Assembly (NCBI GenBank): GCA_947632615.1
Contig: CANRPW010000023.1
Coordinates: 1 to 38,008, forward strand
Reading direction: 5' to 3'
Length of the DNA stretch: 38,008 bases
Origin: an uncultured Clostridia bacterium
GTDB lineage: Bacteria; Bacillota; Clostridia; Lachnospirales; CAG-274
In this document: positions 8,765-16,950 of the stretch, one piece after another
Layout of the letters: each line of letters starts with the position of its first letter
Numbering within the stretch: position 1 is the first letter of the stretch
Program-made: the position numbers and the translations under genes
The notes under the pieces: model-generated
Seen by the model: the letters and a program-made list of their open reading frames with translations, nothing else
The model's database searches: none
Told to the model about the DNA's origin: nothing

Positions 8765-9634
8765 TTATAATTCAAGAACTTTCTTTATGTCATCTATAGG
8801 CATATCCTTACCCGTCCACAGCTTAAAAGCAGCTGCCCCCTGAAAGAGCATCATTCCCGTACCGTTTACCCAAATACGGCAGTCTGCTTCTTCGGCAAGC
8901 TCTAAAAGACGTGTCTTTTTAGGTGAATATATAATGTCCACCACAACAAGATCCTTTCTGAAAAAGTCAGCGGAAGGAACGACTGTCATGCCCTCCAAGG
9001 GCTTCATACCCACGCCTGTGGCGTTTGTGAATATGTAGCTTGACTCTATTTCACTTTTCAATAGCTCTTTGTCCTCTAAAGGATATACTGTAGCTTTGCA
9101 GTTTGTGTTTTCATTTATTTTCTTAGCAGTTTTGTGGGCGTTATCCCAAAATTCGTCGTGTATGTTGAAAATAGACAACTCCCCTACCCCGTCTAAAGCT
9201 GACTGTATGGCTATTGCCGTGCCGGCGCCGCCTGCCCCAGCAAGGGTCATTTTTTTGCCTGTTATGTCAACTCCGTTGTCCTTAAGCATGGTCATATAGC
9301 CTATGCCGTCGGTATTATGACCTTCAAGACATCCATCTTTATTTACTATTGTATTGCAAGCGCCTATAAGCGCGCAGGCAGGCGACAGCTTGTCAAGATA
9401 TTTACATACCTCTGATTTATTTGGCATAGATACATTACAGCCCTTTAGCTTTAATGTGCGTATAGCCTTTACAGCATCCTTTATTTCATCACGTCCTACT
9501 TCAAAGCAAACATACACACAGTCAAGACCTGTTTTTTCAAAGGCAGTATTGTGCATTAGCGGTGAATTTGAGTGCCTTGAAGGCATAGCCATAAGCCCTA
9601 AAAGCTCTGTATGTCCGGTAACATTTTGTGCCAT
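8765..9634 (-). CDS. ydiB: Quinate/shikimate dehydrogenase (YdiB type)
   Basis: NAD(P)-dependent oxidoreductase interconverting quinate/shikimate and their 3-dehydro forms. 289 residues. Substrate-binding HSNSP at 21-25, catalytic K73 in SMPNK and D109 in NTDGIG; Rossmann motif GAGGAG at 133-138. The sequence resembles E. coli YdiB more than biosynthetic AroE (LLGLMAMP, MPNK, DEFWD, KVGMKPLE-like, LWTGKD). After the second beta-strand the residues read FNIHDEF, without the basic cluster expected for strict NADP use, so NAD use is likely (inference). It is first in an operon with a TRAP transporter, suggesting catabolic uptake and oxidation rather than aromatic synthesis; no other aro genes are nearby. 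Confidence 0.88.
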   Translation of the reverse strand: MAQNVTGHTELLGLMAMPSRHSNSPLMHNTAFEKTGLDCVYVCFEVGRDEIKDAVKAIRTLKLKGCNVSMPNKSEVCKYLDKLSPACALIGACNTIVNKDGCLEGHNTDGIGYMTMLKDNGVDITGKKMTLAGAGGAGTAIAIQSALDGVGELSIFNIHDEFWDNAHKTAKKINENTNCKATVYPLEDKELLKSEIESSYIFTNATGVGMKPLEGMTVVPSADFFRKDLVVVDIIYSPKKTRLLELAEEADCRIWVNGTGMMLFQGAAAFKLWTGKDMPIDDIKKVLEL

Positions 9635-9675
9635 TTTTCATAACCTCTCTGTATAATTATTTAAAAAACACATAT

Positions 9676-9704
9676 ATTATAGCATAATTATTTAAAAATT
9701 GGAA
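9676..9704 (-). promoter_or_regulatory. Extended -10 promoter of the ydiB-dctQMP operon
   Basis: On the minus strand TGCTATAAT (TATAAT at 9681-9676) forms an extended -10 element. A weak -35 TTCCAA (9704-9699) lies 17 bases upstream. The leader to the ATG is about 35 bases. Confidence 0.7.
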
Positions 9705-9754
9705 TAGCTTTCATTAAATTAATATAAAAATATTTGCTTTAAGCTAAAAATTAA

Positions 9755-9920
9755 GCCGACAATACTGCGGGGTCGCTCGGGGCAAAGGCGTAACAGAGAA
9801 TGAGGCGAGGCTGACTCCCGTATGGGAGTCAGCCTCGCCTCATTCTCTGTTACGCCTTTGCCCCGACCCGCGGGCGGCAAACCCAACCGTCTGCGACGGT
9901 TGGGTTTGCCGGCTGTGGCA
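9755..9920 (+). repeat. Two-hairpin intergenic element, copy 2
   Basis: Leader 9755-9770. H1 is a perfect 41-bp inverted repeat (9779-9819 with 9824-9864) and a four-base loop. The link is GACCCGCGG-like. H2 is 17 bp (9875-9891 with 9895-9911). It lies in the 324-base gap between pyk (stop at 9959) and the ydiB promoter; the remainder of that gap is AT-rich with nothing else I recognise. Confidence 0.92.
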
Positions 9921-9958
9921 TTTTTTCATTTTATGGCGAAATTTAATATTATGACAAA

Positions 9959-11392
9959 TTATAAGAAGGGCTCACCTACAACGTGTGCTTTCATTGTGTT
10001 TGTGTTGCCTGTTTTGCCTATAGGTGTTCCGCCTACTATCATTACTATATCGCCGTCTTTAACATACTTGAACTTCTTTGATTCTTCAACCGCTAAGTTA
10101 AACAGGTCGGTGAAGTTTGTCTGTACAACAGGCAGAAGTCCGGAAACAGTACCCCAAAGGAGGTTGAGCTGACGGTAAGCCTTTTCATTTGATGTATATG
10201 CGAAAATAGGAACAGCCGGACGGAATTTAGCCAGCTTCATAATTGTAAAGCCCGAATTTGAAACTGCAATTATAGCCTTTGAGTTAAGGTCTGATGATGA
10301 AGTAACAACAGCGTGGCATACTGCATTTGTAATATCTGTAAGCTGTGCTGTGCCCTGACCCTTAAACTGAGAAACATAGTCAATAGAGCTTTCAACGCTT
10401 TCCGCTATATCGACCATTGCCTTAACAGCCTCTATAGGATAGTCGCCCTTAGCAGTCTCGCCGGAAAGCATTATAGCATCCGTTCCGTCATAAATAGCAT
10501 TGGCAACGTCCGAAGCCTCTGCTCTTGTAGGACGTGGATTATGTACCATTGACTCAAGCATTTGGGTTGCCGTAACAACATGTATGCCCTTGTTGATACA
10601 TCTGCGTATCATCTGCTTCTGAACTACAGGCACTTCTTCAAAGGGTATTTCAACACCCAGGTCGCCTCTTGCTACCATTACGCCGTCAGTTACGCTGAGT
10701 ATCTCGTTAAGGTTGTTTACGCCCTCACGGGATTCTATTTTAGAGATTATTCTTATATTGTTTCCGCCGTTTGCCTTAAGAACCTTTCTGATGGCGACTA
10801 CGTCCTTGGCTGAACGTATGAAGGATGCCGCAATAAAGTCAAGATCCTGCTCGCAGGCAAACTTGATGTCGTCAATGTCCTTTTCTGTAAGTGAAGGCAG
10901 ATTTACCTTTACATCGGGAAGATTAATTCCCTTATGAGAACCCAGAAGAGCATCGTTTTTAACTACACATATAACCTCGTTGTCTTTAATGCCCGTAACG
11001 ACCATTTCAATAAGACCATCGTCAACAAGCACTCTTGCGCCTATTTTGAGGTCGCTTGGGAAGCCCTCGTATGTAACGGAAACTCTTTCATTATCCCCTT
11101 CTATTTCGTCTGTTGTAAAAATAAAGGTCTGACCCTTTTTAAGCTCTATGTTTTCTTCCTTAAGAGCGCCTGTTCTTATTTCAGGGCCCTTAGTATCAAG
11201 TATTATAGGCATAGGAATATCAAGCTCTTTTCTCACAGCCTTGATATTGTTGATAACAGCAAGATGTGACTCATGTGAACCGTGAGAGAAATTAAGACGG
11301 CAGGCATTAATACCTACTTCCATTAATTCTCTTAGCTTTTCTTTAGAATTACTTGCAGGACCGATGGTAGCGATGATTTTGGTTTTTCTCAT
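9959..11392 (-). CDS. pyk: Pyruvate kinase
   Basis: Converts phosphoenolpyruvate and ADP to pyruvate and ATP, the last glycolytic step. 477 residues from MRKTKII; an upstream in-frame ATG at 11431 is rejected because AAAGGAT precedes the ATG at 11392 and the glycolytic family begins there. Signatures: TIGPAS, RLNFSHGSHE, the active-site stretch IISKIES with its Lys, MVARGDLGVE, and TATQMLESM. The C-terminal alpha/beta domain ends at GEPFL; there is no extra PEP-utilising domain as in Bacillus. It is monocistronic with its own promoter; element copy 2 lies just after its stop. Confidence 0.96.
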   Translation of the reverse strand: MRKTKIIATIGPASNSKEKLRELMEVGINACRLNFSHGSHESHLAVINNIKAVRKELDIPMPIILDTKGPEIRTGALKEENIELKKGQTFIFTTDEIEGDNERVSVTYEGFPSDLKIGARVLVDDGLIEMVVTGIKDNEVICVVKNDALLGSHKGINLPDVKVNLPSLTEKDIDDIKFACEQDLDFIAASFIRSAKDVVAIRKVLKANGGNNIRIISKIESREGVNNLNEILSVTDGVMVARGDLGVEIPFEEVPVVQKQMIRRCINKGIHVVTATQMLESMVHNPRPTRAEASDVANAIYDGTDAIMLSGETAKGDYPIEAVKAMVDIAESVESSIDYVSQFKGQGTAQLTDITNAVCHAVVTSSSDLNSKAIIAVSNSGFTIMKLAKFRPAVPIFAYTSNEKAYRQLNLLWGTVSGLLPVVQTNFTDLFNLAVEESKKFKYVKDGDIVMIVGGTPIGKTGNTNTMKAHVVGEPFL

Positions 11393-11467
11393 ATTTTCGC
11401 ATCCTTTCTGTTTAATTTTGGAATTATACAATCCCCTCTTATTAATTACATAAATATCCTTATATAT

Positions 11468-11496
11468 ATTTTATATAAAATATATATAAAAGTCAA
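11468..11496 (-). promoter_or_regulatory. Sigma-A promoter of pyk
   Basis: On the minus strand TTGACT (11496-11491), 17 bases, TAAAAT (11473-11468), inside a strongly AT-rich run. The leader is about 70 bases. A second TATAAT closer to the gene has no good -35 partner. Confidence 0.65.
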
Positions 11497-11572
11497 GAAA
11501 ATATATAAACAATTACAACAAAAATGCCCTCACATATAATATGTTTTGTTTAACTATGCTTATTTAACAAAT

Positions 11573-11609
11573 AAAAAAGGCAGAACCTTTGAAGATTCCG
11601 CCTAAAAAA
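11573..11609 (-). terminator. Rho-independent terminator after the cytidylate-kinase-like gene
   Basis: On the minus strand an 11-bp stem (11602-11592 with 11589-11579, two G-U pairs) is followed by six T. It begins ten bases after the stop codon. A-rich sequence on the other side could make it work in both directions. Confidence 0.85.
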
Positions 11610-11610
11610 A

Positions 11611-12210
11611 TCATTTATTCATTCTTCTTCTTACATAGTCCGCAATAAATTCTACCGAATCGTCAAGCCCCAGCGTAGTGCTGTTTAAGCAGAGATCGTA
11701 ATTTCTCGAATCTCCCCACTTTCCTTTGCAGTAATAGTTGTGATATGTCTTACGTTTTTTATCCATTTGATGTATAAGGTTTTCGGCACTCTTAGCAGAA
11801 ATACGTTCTATATTCTTTACAAGGTCTATTTTGTGCTGCATATCTGCCAGTATGAAGATCTTGATAAGTCCGTCATATTCTGCAAGAATTTCCTCAGAAC
11901 AACGTCCTACCACTACGAAGGAATTACCCTCAGCAGCCTTTGTCCTTAAATAGTCAAACTGCAGATTGGCTACATTCTCTTCGGGAGAATTGCTGTAGCC
12001 GTTGACAGTTCTTGAAAAGAGGCGTTTTTTTGGGACTTCATCGTATTTTTTCAGCTTGTGAAGATAAAGATTTTTCTCACTTGCAAGGTCTGACATAAGG
12101 TTGCTGTCGTAAAGAGGAAGTGAAAATTTTTCAGCGAGCTTGGTGGCTATATAGTGTCCGCCGCTGCCATATTCACGTCCGATAGAAATAATAACCTGAC
12201 CCTTTTCCAT
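11611..12210 (-). CDS. Cytidylate kinase-like family protein
   Basis: 199-residue P-loop protein of the cytidylate-kinase-like family common in Clostridia, distinct from canonical Cmk. N-terminal IISIGREYGSGGHYIATKLA (7-26) contains the nucleotide-binding loop; FVVVGRCSEEIL near 95-106 and the Lys/Arg-rich stretch MDKKRKTYHNYY resemble the lid region. The substrate is unproven. The start at 12210 follows GGGAGGGT; a longer reading frame extending upstream runs into the palindromic element and is not credible. Element copy 3 ends only about 33 bases upstream, so its promoter must overlap the element or it is read from the transporter gene. Confidence 0.8.
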   Translation of the reverse strand: MEKGQVIISIGREYGSGGHYIATKLAEKFSLPLYDSNLMSDLASEKNLYLHKLKKYDEVPKKRLFSRTVNGYSNSPEENVANLQFDYLRTKAAEGNSFVVVGRCSEEILAEYDGLIKIFILADMQHKIDLVKNIERISAKSAENLIHQMDKKRKTYHNYYCKGKWGDSRNYDLCLNSTTLGLDDSVEFIADYVRRRMNK

Positions 12211-12242
12211 AATTTTACCCTCCCTTGTTTTATAAATATATC

Positions 12243-12399
12243 TGCCCGCCCAGCCAAACAGCCGGAGGCTGTTTGGCTGGGGCGAGCCGCGGGGCCGAGG
12301 GCAAGGAACAACACTTCCAAACTCTGCCGCACCCATACGGGTGCGGCAGAGCTTGGAAGTGTTGTTCCTTGCCCTCGGCAGCACCGCAGTCTGGTCGGC
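12243..12399 (-). repeat. Two-hairpin intergenic element, copy 3 (inverted)
   Basis: Leader on the minus strand at 12399-12384. H1 arms 12295-12334 and 12339-12378, 39 of 40 paired with a four-base loop; the single A-C mismatch is at 12321/12352. H2 is 15 bp (12249-12263 with 12267-12281). It lies between the transporter stop (12447) and the kinase-like start (12210). Confidence 0.92.
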
Positions 12400-12446
12400 T
12401 AAACTTTATATGTTTTGCCCTCGGCACCAAGCAATAAGTTACTTAA

Positions 12447-13799
12447 TTATAAATATCTGAACCAGATAATAACAGTTGAAATTATAAGAACAACAACCGT
12501 AGGCGGCACAAGATATTTGCAGTATGTGCCCCAGCCTATAGGATGTCCGTTTTTAGCTGCTACAGATGTTCCCACAACGTTGGCAGAAGCACCTATAGGA
12601 GTTGCATTTCCGCCTATATCAGTACCCATTGAAAGCGCCCATGCAAGGACATCAAGACCAACGCCCTGTGTTTCTGCCAGGCTTCTGATAACAGGCACCA
12701 TTGTGGCAGCAAAGGGAATATTGTCAATAAACGCACTTGCAACAGCTGACATCCATATAATAATAGCTATCATAAGTCTGATATTACCGCCGCTTATTTT
12801 GCCTATAAATTCGGCTATTATTTCAAGTATACCTGTTTGCTCAAGTCCGCCTACTACAACAAAAAGACCTATGAAGAACAGAAGTGTCTTATAATCAGCC
12901 TTTAATAGAAGCGAAAGTGCGTGTTTGCCTGAAACAATAAGAGTAAGCAGAGCAATAAATGTGCCAATAAATGCCACTGTAAGACCTGTCATAGCGTGAG
13001 TTACCAAAAGAACCACTGCAAGCAGGAAAATAAATGTATGGATTATAAAGCCTGCTTTATTTGTAATTGCCTCTTTGGGGTTAGGCATATTGCTTATATC
13101 TATGCTGTCTGAGTTTTCGGTAAGAAACTTTTTGAAAACGAAATAAAAGTATATAACCACTGCAACAAGAGATACTAAAGCAATAACACCTGTATTTTTT
13201 ATAAAGTCTGCAAATGTATAGCCAAGCGAAGTACCTATAATGATATTCGGCGGGTCGCCGCACATAGTGGCAGAGCCTCCGAGATTAGCACAGAAAATTT
13301 CTGAAAGTATCATTGGCACAGGATTAAATTTAAGCAGTCTTCCAAGCTCTACAGTTACTGCAGCGAGAAAAAGTATAACTGTTATGCTGTCTATAAACAT
13401 TGCCAGCACTGCCGACATAAGCATAAAGGTTACAAAAATAGGAATTGTCTTATATTTTACAAGCCTTGCTATTGACATACACAGCCAACGGAAGAAGCCT
13501 ACTCTTGCCATGCCTTCAACCATTATCATCATTCCCGCTATAAAGATAATAGTTGCCCAGTTGATACCGCTGGAGCCTTCTTCAGCTGCTCCGGCGCTAT
13601 ACCAAAAGCCTATGGTAAAAATTGACCTGATATTCAAGGTCGCCATAGCTACTTCTGCATTTCTCATACATAAGCCGAAAAGAACTACAAGGGTAATAAG
13701 TCCACAGCCAAGGGTAACTATATGCCTTTCTACTTTTTCGGAAATTATAAGCCCAAACATTAATATAAAGATTGCAACTGCAATAACCTGTGGTAACAT
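12447..13799 (-). CDS. ArsB/NhaD (ion transporter superfamily) permease
   Basis: Polytopic membrane transporter, 450 residues, about eleven helices, in the ArsB/NhaD/CitMHS ion transporter superfamily. Signature segments are GGSATMCGDPPNIIIG and GGNATPIGASANVVG, the two pseudo-symmetric re-entrant motifs, plus SAVLAMFIDSITVILF and ASAFIDNIPFAATM. It probably exports sodium, or another cation or anion, against protons; the substrate cannot be read. An ATG at 13799 with GGAGGT five bases upstream is chosen over an in-frame ATG at 13859 lacking a ribosome site. It is monocistronic with a consensus promoter and a leader of about 107 bases. Confidence 0.87.
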   Translation of the reverse strand: MLPQVIAVAIFILMFGLIISEKVERHIVTLGCGLITLVVLFGLCMRNAEVAMATLNIRSIFTIGFWYSAGAAEEGSSGINWATIIFIAGMMIMVEGMARVGFFRWLCMSIARLVKYKTIPIFVTFMLMSAVLAMFIDSITVILFLAAVTVELGRLLKFNPVPMILSEIFCANLGGSATMCGDPPNIIIGTSLGYTFADFIKNTGVIALVSLVAVVIYFYFVFKKFLTENSDSIDISNMPNPKEAITNKAGFIIHTFIFLLAVVLLVTHAMTGLTVAFIGTFIALLTLIVSGKHALSLLLKADYKTLLFFIGLFVVVGGLEQTGILEIIAEFIGKISGGNIRLMIAIIIWMSAVASAFIDNIPFAATMVPVIRSLAETQGVGLDVLAWALSMGTDIGGNATPIGASANVVGTSVAAKNGHPIGWGTYCKYLVPPTVVVLIISTVIIWFRYL

Positions 13800-13912
13800 T
13801 TTAAACCTCCGATAATTAAAATTTACCGCATTAAGAACGGCAAAACAAAAAGACAACAACCAATACGATCCTCACTGATCCATAATCATTGCCTTCTTCT
13901 TAATCTCAAAAG

Positions 13913-13941
13913 ATTATAGCACTTTTTGCAGGAGGTGTCAA
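13913..13941 (-). promoter_or_regulatory. Consensus sigma-A promoter of the ArsB/NhaD permease gene
   Basis: On the minus strand TTGACA (13941-13936), 17 bases, TATAAT (13918-13913): both hexamers are perfect. The leader of about 107 bases is the longest among the promoters I identified. Confidence 0.88.
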
Positions 13942-14008
13942 TTATCATTTGCACGAAAATGCCGTAAAATAATGTTGTAAATTAGGTGATTTTTAAATCG
14001 GTGGTTTA

Positions 14009-14629
14009 TTAAATATAACAGCTTTCCCCTACCTCTGTAATGGCTTTACCCTGAGAGGCTTCCGTAATATCGGCTATTAGCTTGTCTTTTTCACCGTACA
14101 GGCATAAAGCCGTTATTTTGACTTTATCTGTAAACTGAGTATCCTTTATAATATGCCCTCCCCCAAGCAACAAATATTGAATTTTACCATGGAGGGTGTA
14201 GTCTATTTCTATATCTACATTTACATAAAGCGTCTTAGTGATAACCTTGGCAGCTAAAAGTCCTTCCTTAGCAGCGCCGCTGTACGCCCGTACAAGCCCG
14301 CCTGTGCCAAGAAGTATGCCCCCGAAATAACGGGTCACCACCACAAGGGTGTCGGTTATCTTCTCGTTTCGCAGTATATCCAGCATAGGTATGCCTGCCG
14401 TGCCCTGAGGCTCTCCGTCGTCAGAGTATTTTATACGGCTGCCGTCCTTGCCTATCTGATAAGCATAGCAGGAATGTCTTGCATCATAATATTTTTTCTT
14501 AATACCCTCTATTTTTTCTATTGCCTCTGCTTCGTCTGAAACGGGAAAAACATTTGCAATAAATCTTGATTTTTTGACAACTGTTTCTGCCGTTGCTTCC
14601 TTTGAAACGGTTTTATAGCTTTCTGTCAT
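14009..14629 (-). CDS. yigZ: YigZ/IMPACT family protein
   Basis: 206-residue cytoplasmic protein of the YigZ (UPF0029/IMPACT) family. N-terminal domain signature KKSRFIANVFPV, YDARHSCYAYQIG, DDGEPQGTAG and VVTRYFGGILLGTGGLVRAY (about 25-120), then a C-terminal ferredoxin-like domain. The biochemical role in bacteria is not settled; ribosome-related stress functions are proposed for homologues. It starts directly after the cvpA-like stop (TAA then ATG), with GGAGGT inside the end of that gene, so it is translationally coupled. Last gene of the ykvI operon. I see no strong terminator after it. Confidence 0.9.
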   Translation of the reverse strand: MTESYKTVSKEATAETVVKKSRFIANVFPVSDEAEAIEKIEGIKKKYYDARHSCYAYQIGKDGSRIKYSDDGEPQGTAGIPMLDILRNEKITDTLVVVTRYFGGILLGTGGLVRAYSGAAKEGLLAAKVITKTLYVNVDIEIDYTLHGKIQYLLLGGGHIIKDTQFTDKVKITALCLYGEKDKLIADITEASQGKAITEVGESCYI

Positions 14630-15325
14630 TTACAGACCTCCGTTTGCTGTAGAAATAAGGTAAACAATGGGGTTATACCTGTAAAATACACTGCAAACTA
14701 TAGACTTGTCAAGAGAGTCGAACACATACTGCATATTGGGATTTACCAAGAATATATTAATTGCTGTAAGAATTATCCATATAATTATGCAAGCCATAAG
14801 AAAGCCCATTGCTCCACCAAGCCCGGCATTGCAGAAATTGATAATAGGCAGCTTTGAAAATACATTGAGTAATACAAGTATGAAGTATATAGCAAGTCCT
14901 ACAATTATAAATGTGATAACATAAGACAGCATTGTTACACAATAGTTAGCAACAAATTCGCTTATAGTGCCTGCCAATGTAGCGGAAGCATCATTTTGCA
15001 TTCCCTTTAAATAGTTGCTGTTAAGAAAAGCTGTTTTTATAAAATCTGGCAGGTTTAAAGCGTTTACAGAATATTCTGTAATTTCCTTTGTGGCGGATGT
15101 CAGGTTGAGTTTGTTTATAACAAATGATTTTATAAGGTCCTTAACAAAAATAGTTTCTAAAAACATCTTAGTATAAGGAAAAAGCAGCTTTGATAAAAAT
15201 ACGGAAACAGATACAGACACAAGCCTGAAAAGCGACTTTATAAATCCTTTTGTAATTCCTACCCAAACAAATACAACAACTATAAATATTGTAATAACGT
15301 CAGCCGCTATAGTGATCATATTCAT
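14630..15325 (-). CDS. CvpA family membrane protein
   Basis: 231-residue integral membrane protein. An N-terminal pair of helices with the CvpA-like F.W.GI.KGFIKSLF motif (about 18-33), a soluble loop, and two or three C-terminal helices with GLGGAMGFL, the family glycine-rich stretch. CvpA homologues are linked to envelope integrity and colicin V production; the function here is unknown. GAGGAGG of its ribosome site is embedded in the Glu-rich last codons of the preceding DUF5711 gene. Confidence 0.8.
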   Translation of the reverse strand: MNMITIAADVITIFIVVVFVWVGITKGFIKSLFRLVSVSVSVFLSKLLFPYTKMFLETIFVKDLIKSFVINKLNLTSATKEITEYSVNALNLPDFIKTAFLNSNYLKGMQNDASATLAGTISEFVANYCVTMLSYVITFIIVGLAIYFILVLLNVFSKLPIINFCNAGLGGAMGFLMACIIIWIILTAINIFLVNPNMQYVFDSLDKSIVCSVFYRYNPIVYLISTANGGL

Positions 15326-15327
15326 TA

Positions 15328-16923
15328 TTATTCCTCCTCATCTTCGCTGCCGTCTGCCTTCTGAGTTTCGCCTTCGGCTTTTTTGCTTGTTTTTTTATTT
15401 TCTTCGGTTTTATTTTCTTCTTTATCTGCCGAAGCCTTGTCTTTTATTGAAGTATTGTTATCGCTGTTTTCAGACTTTTCATTAGGGTCTGCCTGTTTAT
15501 CATCGTTCTTTGACTTGTCGTCTGAACTGTTTTTTGAGTCGGCTTTTGCCTCCGTCGTTTTAGCACTGTCAGCTTTATTATCAGCGGACTTTTGGGTGGT
15601 TTGTTCGGCAGAGTTTTCCGTTTCGTTTTCCTGCTTATCCTCTGCACGGCTCTCCTCTTCGATCTCTACGCCTATGCTGTTGTTATCATCATTTTTAATG
15701 TTGGAGATAAGAGTACCTATGCCCTTAGTATTTACATCCATTAAATATGCTTCTTTAGGCGTAACTATAATGGCTTTCTTCTTTCCGTCATATAAAAGCA
15801 GCTTGTTTACGTCCTGAGAAACGGTATAAGACAACACCGTAAGTCCCTTTTTATCAAATACCTTAAAGGTTCTTCCCATTTTTACTATAGCTGTAGAATT
15901 TCCTCCGTCAAAAAGTCCGTCTGCTGTTTTGTCAAGAGCGGTCTTTGAAATCACCTTTCCCCTGAGGTCATATACAACAAGAGTGTTAGGCTCTTCGCTT
16001 TCATATGTATTGAGGTTTTTTTCTCCCAAAACAAGAGCTACATATTTGTCGCCCAAGGTAGTAAACGCATCTACAGTGTTTTCAAGAGGCGCTGACCACA
16101 GCTCGGTGCAGGTGACTGCATCTCCGTCATAGCCAAGCCTTACACATACAAGCTCGTTGGATGACAGGGCAATAAATGTATTGTTGTTCATAAAATTCAA
16201 TATACCGAGTATCTGACCATCTCTTATAAATGAAGCAACCATTTCTTCATCGGCATCTAAGTCAACGTCATTTTCGGGGTTGTTGACTAAGCTGTAAAAA
16301 ACAACTCTCGACTCCACCTCTGTATAGCCCGTATATATGTATGATACTGCTAAAAGTCTGCCATTGTCTGAAATGTCGCAGGCAACAGGCATACCTTCCG
16401 AAACAGGATTTTTTGCCATAAATGCAGTAAAGCCGCTTTCGGTATAGGCATTTATGGTGTATTCGCTGTCTGTCTGAGAAATAAGAGCTGCGCCGCCTTT
16501 TTCGTTTACGTCAAAGGTAACTATTTTACCTTCGGACTGTATTTTATAAAGGTTGCCCTCCGTATTATACACCGCAAGAGCATTTCCTCCAGGCTCAGCA
16601 ACTCCGACTATGTTTTTGTGCCCCTTCATAAATGGATTCATCATTGTGTAGGAGTCTTGCCATACTATTGAAGAAGCATTTTTATTAAAGAAAATAACTC
16701 CGTCCTTTGTGGCAAAATACAAACCGTTGTCTGCTGTGTGAAAATCTGCCCTATCCCCCTGCTCATAACCTACCGTGTTTATAAGACTGCCTATTTTAGA
16801 AACGCCCGTTGCGCTGAAAAAATAATGATAAAGTCTTATACATAAAAGCAGAGCGATAAATATACATACTGCTATAACAACCTTTTTAATATTAATAACT
16901 ATTTTAAAACCGGATTTTTCCAT
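15328..16923 (-). CDS. DUF5711 family membrane-anchored protein with charged tail
   Basis: 531 residues: a short cytoplasmic N-terminus, one membrane helix (about 12-32), an extracytoplasmic repetitive beta domain (about 45-410) with short blades such as GLYFATKDGVIFFN and TLVVYDLRGKVIS that resembles a beta-propeller, then a tail of about 115 residues rich in Lys, Glu, Asp, Ser and Asn. The domain matches the DUF5711 proteins that sit beside CvpA-like genes in Clostridia; function unknown. GGAGAG precedes the ATG. The tail is low-complexity and probably disordered, projecting into or through the wall. Located between ykvI and the cvpA-like gene. Confidence 0.78.
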   Translation of the reverse strand: MEKSGFKIVINIKKVVIAVCIFIALLLCIRLYHYFFSATGVSKIGSLINTVGYEQGDRADFHTADNGLYFATKDGVIFFNKNASSIVWQDSYTMMNPFMKGHKNIVGVAEPGGNALAVYNTEGNLYKIQSEGKIVTFDVNEKGGAALISQTDSEYTINAYTESGFTAFMAKNPVSEGMPVACDISDNGRLLAVSYIYTGYTEVESRVVFYSLVNNPENDVDLDADEEMVASFIRDGQILGILNFMNNNTFIALSSNELVCVRLGYDGDAVTCTELWSAPLENTVDAFTTLGDKYVALVLGEKNLNTYESEEPNTLVVYDLRGKVISKTALDKTADGLFDGGNSTAIVKMGRTFKVFDKKGLTVLSYTVSQDVNKLLLYDGKKKAIIVTPKEAYLMDVNTKGIGTLISNIKNDDNNSIGVEIEEESRAEDKQENETENSAEQTTQKSADNKADSAKTTEAKADSKNSSDDKSKNDDKQADPNEKSENSDNNTSIKDKASADKEENKTEENKKTSKKAEGETQKADGSEDEEE

Positions 16924-16950
16924 TTTCTCTCCATATCCTATAACATATTT

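Noticed and set aside
12154..12437. Several reading frames of 60-80 codons on both strands across element copy 3
   Set aside because: They are by-products of the GC-rich palindrome, mirror each other across strands, and have no ribosome sites.
13840..13895. Very short upstream frames in the permease leader
   Set aside because: Only three to five codons, with a weak or badly spaced ribosome site.
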